In this document: piece by piece, positions 1 to 9,951 of the stretch
Numbering within the stretch: position 1 is the stretch's first letter
Layout of the letters: every line of letters starts with the position of its first letter
From: Larix sibirica
Taxonomy: Eukaryota > Streptophyta > Pinopsida > Pinales > Pinaceae
Direction: 5' to 3'
Assembly: GCA_004151065.3 (NCBI GenBank)
Contig: NWUY0300038689.1
Location: 4,125 to 22,096 of the forward strand
DNA length: 17,972 nucleotides
Notes under the pieces: model-generated
The model's input: the letters and a program-made list of their open reading frames with translations, nothing else
Told to the model about the DNA's origin: nothing
The model's database searches: none
Position numbers and translations under genes: made by a program

Positions 1-1750
1 TACTGCATTTCATCCTCCTAAATAATACAAAACCCTGAACAATGGACTGGGCCGCAACCAATAAAAACCTAAACTAGTTAACAGTAGTCGAGCCAAAATC
101 CGACGGGTTCCCTATTCAAACGTCCATAAGTCTAATTGGGGCTTTCACCAGGGAGAACCCCTACTATTGATGCAAGGGAATTTCTAGGTATCAACATCTT
201 ATTACCATGTTTTGATCACATGCATGGTGGGACAACTACCCAATTTAACACCCAAAACAATGGCTTCTATGATGCCACTTGAACTCAACGATTCATTTGA
301 TTTCATGGGCTTGACATGGGAGTTACTTCAATTTAGGCACATTTAGGTTGAAATGTTGTTATTCCCTTTAAACGGCTTGAAAAATTCAAAAAAAAAAGAA
401 CTAAGGAATCAAGGCTACGAAATGGAGCTCTTTATTATGTCAATGAAAAAATTGGGTCCATGTATAATGCCGACATAAATCGAAAAAATCCAATGAATGC
501 ATAACCCCTTTATTTCCTGCAATATTTCAAGTAAGTATACTCATCTGAATTTTCTTTGATTTTTTATTTTATACATAATACATGTCATGGTTGTTATGTT
601 GGAATTATAACTTAATATATGTTAGATAGTTTCAATCTATAAAGGAAAACCCTAAAATGTTTCAAATATTATTTGGTTCCACCCAGGTTTAAACAATATT
701 TTCTTTAACTTAAAATCCATAAATGGTGTTTGTTTGTTTAAGTGAAAACCCACAATTGTGTTTTGTTTTTTCATTATTCATGTCACAACTGTCATTATTT
801 CCAACATTGTAGAGTGATATGTGCATGCTTGGTTTGTTTTTAATTGAACGTACATATATTTCCCTTTTTATGCAATGCATGTCATTTATGTCATACCAAT
901 GTTATAGCTAGATAAATGTTACATTTGTTCTTTTTCATTCTCAACATTTTGTAGGAAGCCACATTATATGTTTTGTTTTTATCACATCTATTTCTCTTTG
1001 TTTTAGGGTGGCCATGATGACATTATAGAGATATATAGACTAGGAAGGTTTGTTTTGAAATTGAAAACCAAGAATTATTCTTATTCTTATTATGTTGATG
1101 CTATAAGCTAGAACTAGTATATTATCCCATCGTTGATGCAAAGCCACATTTTATGCTATGTTATTTCAACATGAGAATCTCATAAGTTATTTTTTTATTT
1201 AGGGAAATGGTGTTCTTATGATCTAGAGGAGAGTATACAAGTTGTTAAATATCCATTGAAAAATAAAAAAAAGTGTCCTAATCAATAGAGAAAGAAGAGA
1301 GGATTCCAATTGCATTACATAGTTAAAATGATCTTAGATAGATCACACCTGGCACTCATTATTTATGTCCAGTTTCGAAAAGTGGACAAAAATGGTTTGC
1401 ATTGCCATGATCCTACATCTAAACACTAATGATGGTCTTAAATGCACTTAATGAAACCCGTAAGACATTGTGTTGGATCTTTTCTTTTTGTTGGTGTTTT
1501 TCCAACATAGATACATAGTAAGCATGCTCATTTGTTGTGGTGTCCCTTAATCCTTAAACTTAGAACACAACTAGGTATGCAAAGATTATAATATTGAAAA
1601 CTATATATAACAATGTAGATTACCGGATAAAAAGACAATTGAAATGAAAAGATGCAGAATATACCCTTATATTATGATAATCCAATAGGAAGCAATGTTC
1701 ACCTACCCCTTAAGGTGGGCTGACGTTTCACTTGATAAAATATCCAAATA
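1..1750. other. AT-rich stretch without recognisable gene
   Basis: No open frame of useful length and no recognisable protein family on either strand. The sequence is AT-rich with many poly-T runs. Its right part may belong to the 3' LTR of the neighbouring retroelement, whose left boundary I could not place. I see no tRNA, rRNA or clear transposon terminus here. Confidence 0.5.
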
Positions 1751-2005
1751 TAACAATACTTGTTCAAACAGGTCATAGCCTCTTAGCTCTTTAAATAGGC
1801 TTTCAATAGGAAAAACACTAACTACTTGTTGTCTCATCATTAATGAGTACCAACTAGCTAGTGGACCTTAATTAACAAAGAGACCCATTTTACATATATT
1901 AATTATTCACTACCATCTCCTTATTCAAAGGAGATGACCACATACATTAATTGACTAACTCCTATGTAATATAAATTAAGGAGGTTAGGGTATAGGACCC
2001 TAACA
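1750..2005 (-). repeat. Probable 3' LTR start of the Ty3/gypsy element (left end not determined)
   Basis: Directly after the polypurine tract, reading the minus strand, the sequence begins TGTTAGGGTCC. This is the TG start expected of an LTR. The first bases form a small palindrome: GTTAGGGT and ACCCTAAC are 8-bp arms around a 5-nt spacer. A TATA-like CCTATTTAAAG lies about 210 bases into the LTR on the minus strand (near 1790-1800), a plausible Pol II promoter position. A second hairpin (ATCTCCTT/AAGGAGAT) lies at 1915-1935. No matching 5' LTR copy was found to the right of gag, so the left boundary given is only a minimum extent. Confidence 0.5.
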
Positions 2006-2007
2006 TG

Positions 2008-2019
2008 CCCTTTCCCTTT
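2008..2019 (-). other. Polypurine tract of the retrotransposon
   Basis: On the minus strand the bases read AAAGGGAAAGGG, followed by CA and then the TGTTAGGG of the putative LTR. A purine-only run immediately upstream of the 3' LTR is the site where plus-strand cDNA synthesis is primed in LTR retrotransposons. Its position just downstream of the integrase/chromodomain remnant supports the call. Confidence 0.6.
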
Positions 2020-2039
2020 AAGAGTAGAGTTTTCCTCAA

Positions 2040-2590
2040 ATTTGAAGGCGAGGGAATCGTTGCAAAATCATTGTTGATTCCCATTTGGCATCTTCTGGTT
2101 TCATATCTTTCCATTGGATCAAGAGTTCTCGTGCTTTACACTTTCACAATTGACACTCTCTAGTGCCCAATACTATGTCTTTGAGCTAGAGTTAAATGGA
2201 TCCCTCTTCATCATTATATAGTAACTTGGTATGCACTTTACAATTTGATCCCATGACCCTCTTTCGGCAAGAAACATGAAAGATTGGATAAATCTTGGAA
2301 TGATTTGGTAGACCGATCTTATAAGCTACCCGTGTAATGTGATGTATGATCTTATAGGGTCCATTGAACTTCAGGGCTAAATTTTTGTGGAGTTTATTTT
2401 TTAGTGATGTTTATTTATAAGGTTGAAGGTGAAGAAACACTTGATCCCCTTATGCAAATGAACACTCTAAGAAATGTTGATCAACCTATTTATTTATTCT
2501 TTTTTGATCCATAACCACATTTTCCTTAAGTTTGAGAAGAATAGCTTCTTTGGTGCGAAGTGTGTCATTTATATTTACATGAACCTTGGA
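2040..2590 (-). pseudogene. Integrase C-terminal / chromodomain-like remnant
   Basis: This minus-strand stretch continues the integrase. Recognisable pieces resemble the segment after the DDE core in plant chromoviruses: a GDQVFLHLQPYK-like motif, then ALKFNGPYKI, then a YPIFHVSC segment (around 2300-2450). Near 2060-2120 a stretch with DPMERYET followed by a CQMG remnant resembles the end of a chromodomain, where the family has a tryptophan-rich DATWE motif. Several stops interrupt it. In intact chromoviruses the chromodomain targets integration to heterochromatin; nothing functional is claimed here. Confidence 0.6.
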
Positions 2591-3400
2591 GGTGCCTGGT
2601 AAATAGAAAACCAATGAAAAGGGTTTTTTGCCATAAAATGGTTCATAAAGTTTAATTTTGGTAGCTCCATGATAAGTGGTATTATATCACCATTCTGTAA
2701 GAGGAAGCCGTCGTGCCCATTAGTGCATATTTTCTGAATCAAAGCATCACAAATAGGTTTCTAAACACTTATTGACCACTTATATCTGATAGTTAGTTTG
2801 GGGGTGATATATCATGCTTAGGTTCACCTAGGTACCTTGAAGTTTAAATAGCTCACACTAAAATTTTATAGTGAATGTAGTGTCCCGATTAGATATAAAG
2901 GAAGTTGGCATGCCATGTAACTTAAAAATGTGATCCATGAAGACTATGCAACTGATTTGTTTGTAAAAGGGTGTGACAATGCAAAAAAAACCACATATTT
3001 GGAAATACAATCGATGATTACCATGACGACTAATTTATTACCCTTTTTGGGAAGCCCCACTATAAAATCCATAGAGATATTAGACCATATATGGGTTGGG
3101 ATCGGAAGTAGTTGCAATACCCTTGGTGACTTCATCGTCTCACCTTTTTTGTCTTTGGTAAGTTTCACATGTTGCTACATAATTTTGGATGTCTATTTTC
3201 ATGGCTTCCCAAAAGAATGAGTGATTAATTATTTCATAGGTTTTATGAAATCTCAAGTGACCTACTCTTGGTGATGAATGCAACTCCTCTAAGAAACATT
3301 ATTTTAAGGCATATTATTTTACCAAAAAAATGCACTATTTATACCTCAATGTATCTTGGTGCAATTTATACCCTTTAGGAGGGTTAAAGCATTCTTGAAG
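2590..3400 (-). pseudogene. Retrotransposon integrase (H2C2 finger and DDE core), inactivated
   Basis: The N-terminal H2C2 zinc-binding region is visible at about 3170-3300 on the minus strand: ELHSSPRVGHLRFHKTYE, then FFWEAMKIDIQNYVATC and CETYQRQK. The core follows: IPTHIWSNISMDFIVGLPKK at about 3050-3110, then HGMPTSFISNRDTTFTIKF at about 2850-2920, then YHPQTN and VVNKCLETYL at about 2750-2810. Two catalytic positions are lost. The family SDRD reads SNRD here, with an AAT codon at 2888-2890 on the minus strand. The glutamate of the family TEVVN motif is a stop codon at 2780-2782. Additional frameshifts occur near 2944. Integrase would insert the element's cDNA into host DNA; this copy cannot. 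Confidence 0.85.
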
Positions 3401-3479
3401 CCTTTGGATGAGTTGAACTATGGTGCCATTCGCCAACCATTCTTGATGAGATTCCTCAATCTAACCTATAGCTGGTAAT

Positions 3480-4272
3480 GATAATGCAAATAGGGATCCT
3501 TCCTCCTCAAATTTCCTAGACAATACACTGGACACTACATTTTCTCTACCCTTCTTATATAAATCTCCAAATCATACCCCAACATATTAGTAACCCCCGT
3601 ATGTTTCTCTGTGATGACAACCTTTGTGTAAGGAAATATTTTAAACTACGATGGTTAGTATTAATCTGGAAACACCTCCATATGATATATATGGGAGCCA
3701 AGTCTCAACGACATGAAGGATGGCCATAATATCTCTTTCATATCTATAATTTCCTAAATTTATATCATGTGACTAATTGTTAGTGAATTCCAAAGGGAAT
3801 CCTTGCATCAATATCCCTCCAAGACCTTTTCTTGTGACATAACATTCTAAGACAAAAGTCTTAGTAAAATCAGGCATTGCTAAGATTGGAGTAGTGCACA
3901 TGGCATCCTTTAAATATGAGAATACCTTCTTAGCTACTTTGGTCCATACAAAGGAATTATTTTTGAGCAATGAAGTTAAGCGACTTGCAAAATTCCATAT
4001 TTTTTTTTTTATAATTGAGAAGTAGCCTATAAATCCTAGAAACCCACCCAAGATATTAATGGTCTTAGGGCATGGCCATCTTGCATAGGAATCAATTTAT
4101 TGGGGCCTATGCCTACTCATTCCTGAATCAAAATGTGACCCCAAGTATTGAACATTGGAAACCTCAAAATCACATTTGTAATGCTTCATGATTAAATGGT
4201 GGTCCCTTAATAGTTGAAAGGTATGTCAAGTCCTACTAGCGCAATTGGTTTCTAAAGGTTTCATTTGTTAGG
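3480..4272 (-). pseudogene. C-terminal reverse transcriptase and RNase H remnant
   Basis: From right to left on the minus strand, LTNETFRNQLR (about 4240-4272) matches the RT segment just before the catalytic FDD box. The next recognisable words are KCDFEVSNVQYLGS (about 4130-4180), so about 20 residues carrying the FDDIL active site appear deleted near 4230-4243. Then come the thumb/connection and RNase H start at 4051-3773: GFLGFIGYF, NSFVWTKVAKKVFSYL and DAMCTTPILAMPDFTKTFVL. In this family the last is followed by ECDASG, which reads ECYVTR here, so the first RNase H catalytic aspartate is gone. The RNase H end (VTNMLGYDLEI) is visible at about 3550-3600. Confidence 0.85.
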
Positions 4273-4544
4273 AAACCTAGGGTTCAAAAATCCATGGTAA
4301 GGAGACACCTAAAAATCCAACCATGCTAAGGGTTGGTGTGGCCCAGGCCGAGTGGGATCCACGGGTGATTTTGACGATTTAAATGCCCTTGGGTGGCGGT
4401 TTCTTAGACCACAGGCTAGTTCCGCAAGTCACGGACAAACTATCAAACAAACAAAAAAAAATTGATTTTAAATTGAAATTCGACTTGAAGGAAAGGAACT
4501 GAAGGTTACAACTCACAAGGTTCATTAAAATTATATTTTAAAAT

Positions 4545-5330
4545 TTGATTTCTGAAAGAGGCTCTACATTCAACACTCAACCTCTTCGACCCTACATTCA
4601 ACATTCAACCTTTTACTTGTATAAGTTTAATCATAGCAGCTCTTGCTATGAAGGCCACCACCAAAGTTCCAAAATAGTTAACAATAAAAACCTACAATCA
4701 GAGGTTCATCTTTATGAAGATGAAGCCGGTAGTGCCACACAACTTATGGATAAGATTGTGAGAAATCACAAAAATAATTATGGGACAAAATTGACAAATT
4801 AATAAAAAATATACAATAAGTATTTGAAGACAAAATTGACAAGTTATAGAAAATTCTGAAAGACAATAGCTAGACTTAAGAACAGATAACGACGACAACG
4901 ATAAAGACAAACTAACGAGCATTGAGAAAGGATTGAATGAATAACTGAAAGATTAGATGAGGTAACAGTAGAACCCTTAACTCATGAAAATCTGCTAGAA
5001 TCACAAAATAAATTAGGGTAGAAATAGTCGACCCAATAAAATAAAAAATCAAAATACCTAAGTTGGATGGCAAAGCAATGCCAAAAGTATCATTAGCATC
5101 AATCTCATTCATATGACAGAATAGGAATGAAGAAAAAGTGTCCCAAAAAGAAACTATTACTTGAGAAGAACAAACAAAAGAATTTAATTACTAAGAAGTC
5201 ACTGCAAGTAAACTCCAACATAGAAATGGCCTACCCGGCTCGTTATAGAACTTCAATGAATCCACATTACAAAGTGCTCTTATACATCTTCAACAATTTG
5301 CTCTGGACTACATATTGTTATCAATGTTAA
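4545..5330. other. A-rich part of the insertion, no credible gene
   Basis: Several frames under 100 codons occur on both strands, but none resembles a known family and their composition is low complexity (K/N/I rich). On the plus strand around 4900-5070 a broken reading with words such as TSIEKGLNE and KIPKLDGKAM hints at a degraded gag-like or coiled-coil segment. This is too weak to call. Confidence 0.3.
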
Positions 5331-5739
5331 ATATCTCCTTTGTTTTGATTTAAATCTCCACTCCTTGGCTCTCGACTCCACTATAACATGAATTGGTGCA
5401 ACTTTGAAACTCCACAACTCCAACTTCTATGTGCAAACAACATCAAACAAGTGAACCCCTCATGACTCATGGGTTCAACTATTTATAACCTCTATGTTGT
5501 CCACCCATTTCAACATTCCACCTTCCAAGAGAACTCCAATTGTCCTCCAAGAATCGGTTTTGATTAACCAGCCTATTGACCACCCACTAGAATCACTTTG
5601 TGTCTCCTATATATTCATCTCCGTCTCACACGTGTGGAGATTCATGTTCAATCCAAGTAGGCACCACACTTACCATAGTCATCGGTCTCAATTGACGATG
5701 GTAGTTGCACCAGTTACCTCAAGGGTGAAACTGCCTGTC

Positions 5740-5930
5740 TATTGTCGATATTCCCTGTTGATAATTTTCCTCATCAATAACTATCGACCCCGCTTTGTCA
5801 ATCACTCCTCTGTTGACTGCTTTTTTGTTGAAAACTCGCTTTCCAGCCATCTACCTTGTCAACCATCTCCTTGTTAAATTTTCTTTTTCATGAAGACCTT
5901 GTCAACAATTCTTTTGGAACAAAGATGTAT
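5740..5930. repeat. Cluster of degenerate GTTGA/TGTCAA motifs
   Basis: Within 190 bases, short words of the type TTGTCAA, TGTTGA and TTGTTGA recur at irregular 15-30 base spacing (for example TTGTCGA, TGTTGAT, TTGTCAAT, TGTTGACT, TTGTTGAAA, TTGTCAACC, TTGTCAACA). It looks like a decayed short tandem array or a cluster of W-box-like TTGAC cores. It may be chance enrichment in repeat DNA. Confidence 0.35.
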
Positions 5931-5933
5931 AGT

Positions 5934-5972
5934 CAACTCATTTATTTATTAAAGTAAAAAATAAATGAGTTG
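5934..5972. repeat. Perfect 14-bp inverted repeat (hairpin)
   Basis: CAACTCATTTATTT at 5934-5947 is the exact reverse complement of AAATAAATGAGTTG at 5959-5972, around an 11-nt AT loop. It lies in the insertion within the RT domain. No T-run follows it, so a terminator role is not indicated. It could be an internal palindrome of an unknown element. Confidence 0.7.
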
Positions 5973-6987
5973 AAACCCTAGAAGTCGGGCACTGCTCTTT
6001 ACAGTTCCTTTTATGGTTTGATATCACCACAAATACACGTGTTAACTTCTTATTTGGGCTAACTACTCCAAATATCAGAATCATGCCTCAACAATGCAAA
6101 ATGCCCCATAATGACCCTCTTTAAAAAGGTAAATCCATGATTTAGGCCCTTAAATAGCATCCCTCTTTCATCCTAGGAATAGAACACTCCTCATCAAGTG
6201 ACTCCCTTTGGCCATGCAAGTGCAGCTACCTCCACAGGACATCATCCAAGTAAGGGTCTCTTCTCTTCTAGCTTATTTCCTTGCCACATGTCATGCTCTA
6301 GGGATCCCCCATGTGGGACGTTTTGCTCCTCTTGCCTTTGAATGCATAAAATGGGAACAATGCTACTTGTCATCTTCATAAGCAAATGCCCTTCCTTTGA
6401 GAGTGGTTGATCATGTCGCCACATGGCATCTTCTCATACAAAGCATTTGCCTCCAAATATATAGATAAGGCTTCAAACAATGTGTCCTTGCTCCACATAC
6501 CGCAAAAAAGTTAAATATGCCTCCAAATGTATTGAAACTCCTCCATTAGGGTTATTTCCCACCTCTTCATGTCTTCCACATGCCCTAGCCATCTCCTTAA
6601 AGAGGGTATTTCCCCTTCATGTCATGCTTGACCCCTTAGCTTGCCATAAATCTTTGCTTGGAAATCGTCTACACTAAGGCATTCATCTTTTAGGGATTTG
6701 TTTGACCCCCTATCTCACCATATATCACGATTTGAACTTTGACTATGGTAAGGTATTCATACTCTAAAGCTCTCTTTCTGCTCACATCCTCCATCCCAAG
6801 TCCTTGGTTGACCTAGGAACAAGGCTCTCCATCAATGATCCAATAAATGGAATGTAAGCCATGTAACTCTCCTCAAGTATGCCAAGTGTGCCCAAATGGA
6901 ACCTCATGGTGAAGTATGTCTCTAGAAAAGCCTCCATCAATACCCTCAAGTCTCTCCCCGTAACCTATAACTACCAGTGTGGAAGAC

Positions 6988-7135
6988 ATCACTGATATAT
7001 CGCGATGTCCAACCTCAAACGATATATCACTGACAAAAAATCGCGATTTTTACAAAATATTGCGATTTTTGCTAATATCGCGATTTTTGCCTGATTTTTT
7101 AGAGAACATCGCAAGTCGATGGAAAATATCGCCGA
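6988..7135. repeat. Array of TATCGCGATTTTT-type motifs
   Basis: A palindromic core (A)TCGCGAT or its one-base variant recurs: 6998-7006, 7041-7050, 7061-7070 (TTGCGATTTTT) and about 7076-7088, with further decayed CATCGC/ATATCGCC forms at about 7107-7134. Three copies are followed by a run of T and then TTTAC or TTTGC. CpG-containing palindromes at this density are unusual in such AT-rich, otherwise CpG-poor DNA. Confidence 0.65.
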
Positions 7136-7207
7136 GGCCTCGGGCAGTTCGGCATAAAACCTGATTTTTTACTCTTTTTTTGTCATTTTGCTTGCTTGTT
7201 GAGGGGT

Positions 7208-7640
7208 NGCATTGCAAAGGCCAAAGGGCATCACCAAAAAATCATAATGGCCTTCATGTGTGCATAAAGTTGTATTAGCCATGTATGCCTCTTACATGTT
7301 GATTTCATGGTATCTTAAACAAAGGTCCAGTTTAGTGAAAGACTTGGCTCCATGAAGATCCTCCAAGAGATAATCGATGAATAGGATGAGGAATATATCC
7401 TTGATACTCAACTTATTGAGATCCCTACAATCAAGACACATGTTCCAAGCACCTTACTTTTTCAATACCATGACCACAAGTGAGGAATAAATCCCTATAC
7501 TAGGATAACTGACACTAGCCTCCAACAACTCATGAATAATATTTTCTATTTCATTATTTTGTGCAAAAGGGTGCCTATAAGACATACATTGGGGGGTTAT
7601 GCTCCCCATAGGAGCGTGGTAAATCCTTGGGTGTTTCAAA
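7208..7640 (-). pseudogene. N-terminal reverse transcriptase remnant
   Basis: On the minus strand, starting near 7640, KHPRIYHAPMGSITPQCMSY is followed by EIENIIHELLEASVSYPSIG and YSSLVVMVLKK. This is the primer-grip-proximal start of Ty3/gypsy RT, where relatives read a PSxSPYSSPVVLVKKK-like motif. After a frameshift, CLDCRDLNKLSIKDIF, HGAKSFTKLDL and HEGHYDFLVMPFGLCNA follow; these are the RT fingers/palm blocks ending at the MPFGL motif. The first catalytic aspartate block (FTKLDL) is preserved. The reading ends at the boundary with the 2.9-kb insertion next to the ambiguous base at 7207. Confidence 0.85.
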
Positions 7641-7865
7641 AACTTGTAGGTGTTTAGAGAGAACTAGCTACAGATTATGGGAATGGCTTTGAATTGTTCA
7701 ATGATGTATGAGTGGCCTTTATTTAATAATTTTCCCATATAATGTGAGGTGATAATTTCAGGAGAACCTAAGGTGAGCCCCTTGAAATTAAGTTTGTTCC
7801 CATCCTTAGTGAAGTTGATGTATAAATCCTTGAAATGCATGGTGATAGGGCCTAAAGTACATAGT

Positions 7866-8190
7866 CATTCTACCTTAAGAACTACATCACAACCACCCAT
7901 TTCAACAAACATGTGTGTTGTGAGATGGTAGTCACCCATTTGAAATTTCACATTTTCACATTGGCTCCAACATTTCATCATATCACCATTTTTTATCATA
8001 ATTTGGAAATTCGATATAGCACGAACATAGTAATGTGCGTCTTCTACCACTCTTCTATAAATAAAATCGTGGCACTGATACTGTCACTCAATACAATCAC
8101 TCTACGGTGCTTGATGTAGCCAATCAATTTCAATGTTTGTGGTGTTGAGAAACCTCATAAGGCATGGAGAGGTATTTGGGGCTCCTCACT
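7866..8190 (-). pseudogene. Retrotransposon aspartic protease remnant, active site altered
   Basis: On the minus strand the reading GYIKHRRVIVL precedes a block that in relatives is the DSGSTHNFI active site. Here it is SDSISATILFI, with the codons for D-S-I at 8085-8077, so the catalytic DSG has become DSI. After a frameshift come EDAHYYVRAISNFQIMIKNG and KFQMGDYHLTTHMF, then EMGGCDVVL at 7866-8050, typical of the protease and linker in plant chromoviruses. The protease would cut the Gag-Pol polyprotein. A segment reading IPLHAL (about 8165-8185) marks its N-terminal edge. Confidence 0.75.
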
Positions 8191-8315
8191 AGGATCTTAT
8201 AAGGTGGTCTCATCTTCCATAGGTGCTACAATATCCTCTACTTTTGGTTCCTGTGTGTCATCAATTGTTATGCCTTCTGGGTGATCTTGTGGGGATACAT
8301 TTATTTGGAATAACT

Positions 8316-9260
8316 TCATTTTTTACTTTCATTCCCTCTAAAATACCTTTCATTACATTTATATAAAATTCTGAGGTGTTGACGTTCCACCATCTCTTCC
8401 AGAGACAAATTTTGGACTCTCAATGGTAGAGGATTAGAAGTGATGGGAGTGGGTTCCATGGGGGACATAGTGTGAGTAGTGAATGCAGGTTTTTTGGCTT
8501 GGTAATTGATCACCATCTCATCTTCTCTAGATCTATCACAAACTTCCAACCATGTTTTGGGGCATTGCATTATGGAATGTATTCTAATTGCCTCTTTAAT
8601 ACCATTGACGAAACATTGTCTAAACAAATAATCAGAGAGGCTGTCTATGTAGATTGCTAGTTTTTGAAAGGTATTCATATAGTCCATAACTATGCCACTC
8701 TGGCTTAATTTTGTCAATCTTCCCAGGTAGTGAGTGTCACGTTCAAAATGCTCATGAGGGATATTCACAATTTGGGTCCAAGGAATGTAGGCATGATAAG
8801 ATTTATGATACCAATATTGCCACCATTTCCAACATTCCGAGTCTAAATATAAGACCCCCACTTTTAATTTTTATAGATTATCAGTGATGCCATGGAGAGA
8901 AAAATAGTGTTCCATTTGGGTAACCCAACCCGAGGGATTTGAGACATCAAAATTGTGCATGTATACCTTTGGAAAATGGTGCCATAAATTGTTATTCTGA
9001 AATGGTGGATGTTGGGTATTTGGAAAGACAATCTAAGTGTACTGCACTTCATTTACAAAATCCTCCTTGGTTGGATCCTCTTTTATTGGGATCTTCATTT
9101 TCTTTGCATTGACATAGAAATGCCAATAACTTGCTTTGGTTATCCATATTTTCGATGATATCTATGACTGAAACCTATAGGTCAACAAACATGGTTTCAA
9201 TCTCATTGGGTGTTTTGGTTCCCCCAAGGATGGCATATTGCAAGTGTGGACCATGGGACC
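8316..9260 (-). pseudogene. Gag (capsid/nucleocapsid) remnant
   Basis: The best open part is 181 codons (8861-8316). It begins with GVLYLDSECWKWWQYWYHKS, the capsid block of the retrotransposon gag family that pairs an L(D/E)GEA-like word with a WW motif. It continues with GRLTKLSQSGIVMDYMNTFQ and FRQCFVNGIKEAIRIH, matching the conserved order (QTGTVxEYxxxFE, then FxxGLxxxIR). A zinc knuckle should end it, but the CX2CX4HX4C pattern survives only as LYKCNERYFRGNESKK, with one of four ligands clear. The upstream part in other frames (9052-8864 and further) gives IPRVGLPKWNTIFLSM and related pieces. Gag would form the virus-like particle that packages the element's RNA. Confidence 0.8.
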
Positions 9261-9280
9261 ACTTACGATATGGACAGTGT

Positions 9281-9950
9281 TAAGAAACCAATTTGGTGCA
9301 AAAGAAGGAAGGAAATGCATGTTTACTTAACCATGGCGCTAACTTGGATGATTTAAGTTGACCATATCAACTTGGTTTTAGGGAGTTTGGTTACACATTC
9401 AAGTATATATATAAACTATCCCTTAGATAATACTATCATTGAACTTCTATTTTGTAATGTCTTATGATGTTACTTGTGCTTCAATGTTATAACGATGTTT
9501 GTTAATACTACTAACTGTTCTTGGACTCTCAGTTATCTACTTCTATAATATCCATGTTTTCCAACAATGGGTCGTACGTCTCTAGTTGGATAGAAGTAGG
9601 ATGTTTCTTTCTTTCTTTAATCTTCCAAACACCACAAGACATCATAATTTTAGTCCAATAATAAACATGAAATTAAAAAAAATCAACTCCACATAGCTAT
9701 AAACCAACTAATTTTACTTATGTTGCACCTTTGATGACATAACCTCCCATAGGTAAGTCCTAATGAATGGGAGTAGTAGGTTGTATTTTTTTTCATACTT
9801 CTAAGGTATGACAATGTTGAATGTTATTCCAACACTAAACCTAAAATAATAATAATAATAACATGATTTCAAGGTCACGACCAAGCGAGACACCAATTTG
9901 GTGTATGAGACCCCCTTGTTTGTGGGACAAGGGACCCCCTCTACGCAGTG
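9281..9950. other. Leader/LTR candidate region right of gag, no gene
   Basis: ACCAATTTGGTG occurs at about 9288 and again at about 9891. On the minus strand these read CACCAAATTGGT followed by TTCTTAACA or GTCTCGC, which loosely resembles the LTR-end plus primer-binding-site junction of plant retroelements. Neither gives a convincing 12-base tRNA match, and the sequence does not resemble the putative 3' LTR. An (AAT)5 microsatellite sits at about 9845-9861. No coding capacity is seen. Confidence 0.35.
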
Positions 9951-9951
9951 A

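Larger units (their letters stand above)
4273..7206. mobile_element. About 2.9-kb insertion splitting the RT domain, type unknown
   Basis: The RT reading stops at the FGLCNA motif at about 7208 and resumes with LTNETFRNQLR at about 4272. In intact relatives these are separated by only a few residues, so the intervening DNA is extra. TTGTT occurs at both edges (about 4267-4271 and 7188-7192) and could be a short target-site duplication. The interior has no recognised protein family. It contains a poly-A tract near 4455-4465, a TATTTATAA box at about 5480, a hairpin at 5934-5972, a C-rich plus-strand part (5340-6960) and the TCGCGAT motif array near 7.0 kb. The terminal bases are not the TG/CA of an LTR element. 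An n at 7207 leaves open an assembly join. Confidence 0.5.
2040..9260 (-). mobile_element. Degenerate Ty3/gypsy (chromovirus-type) LTR retrotransposon, internal region
   Basis: Read on the minus strand from right to left, the domain order is gag, protease, reverse transcriptase, RNase H, H2C2 zinc finger, integrase core and a C-terminal chromodomain-like segment, then a polypurine tract. Integrase after RNase H is the Ty3/gypsy order, not Ty1/copia. All domains are recognisable by eye from conserved family stretches, but stops and frameshifts break every one. The residues needed for proteolysis, polymerisation and integration are altered or deleted, so the copy cannot be autonomous. It contains a 2.9-kb insertion at 4273-7206; without that the internal region is about 4.3 kb, slightly short for the family. 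The 5' LTR was not recognised. Confidence 0.85.

Noticed and set aside
5494-5877. 127-codon plus-strand frame
   Set aside because: No family match; lies in the C-rich part of the insertion and overlaps the GTTGA motif cluster, so probably chance.
9281-9900. Primer-binding site next to ACCAATTTGGTG at 9288 or 9891
   Set aside because: Neither site gives a good match to a plant tRNA 3' end such as initiator Met, so no PBS is called.
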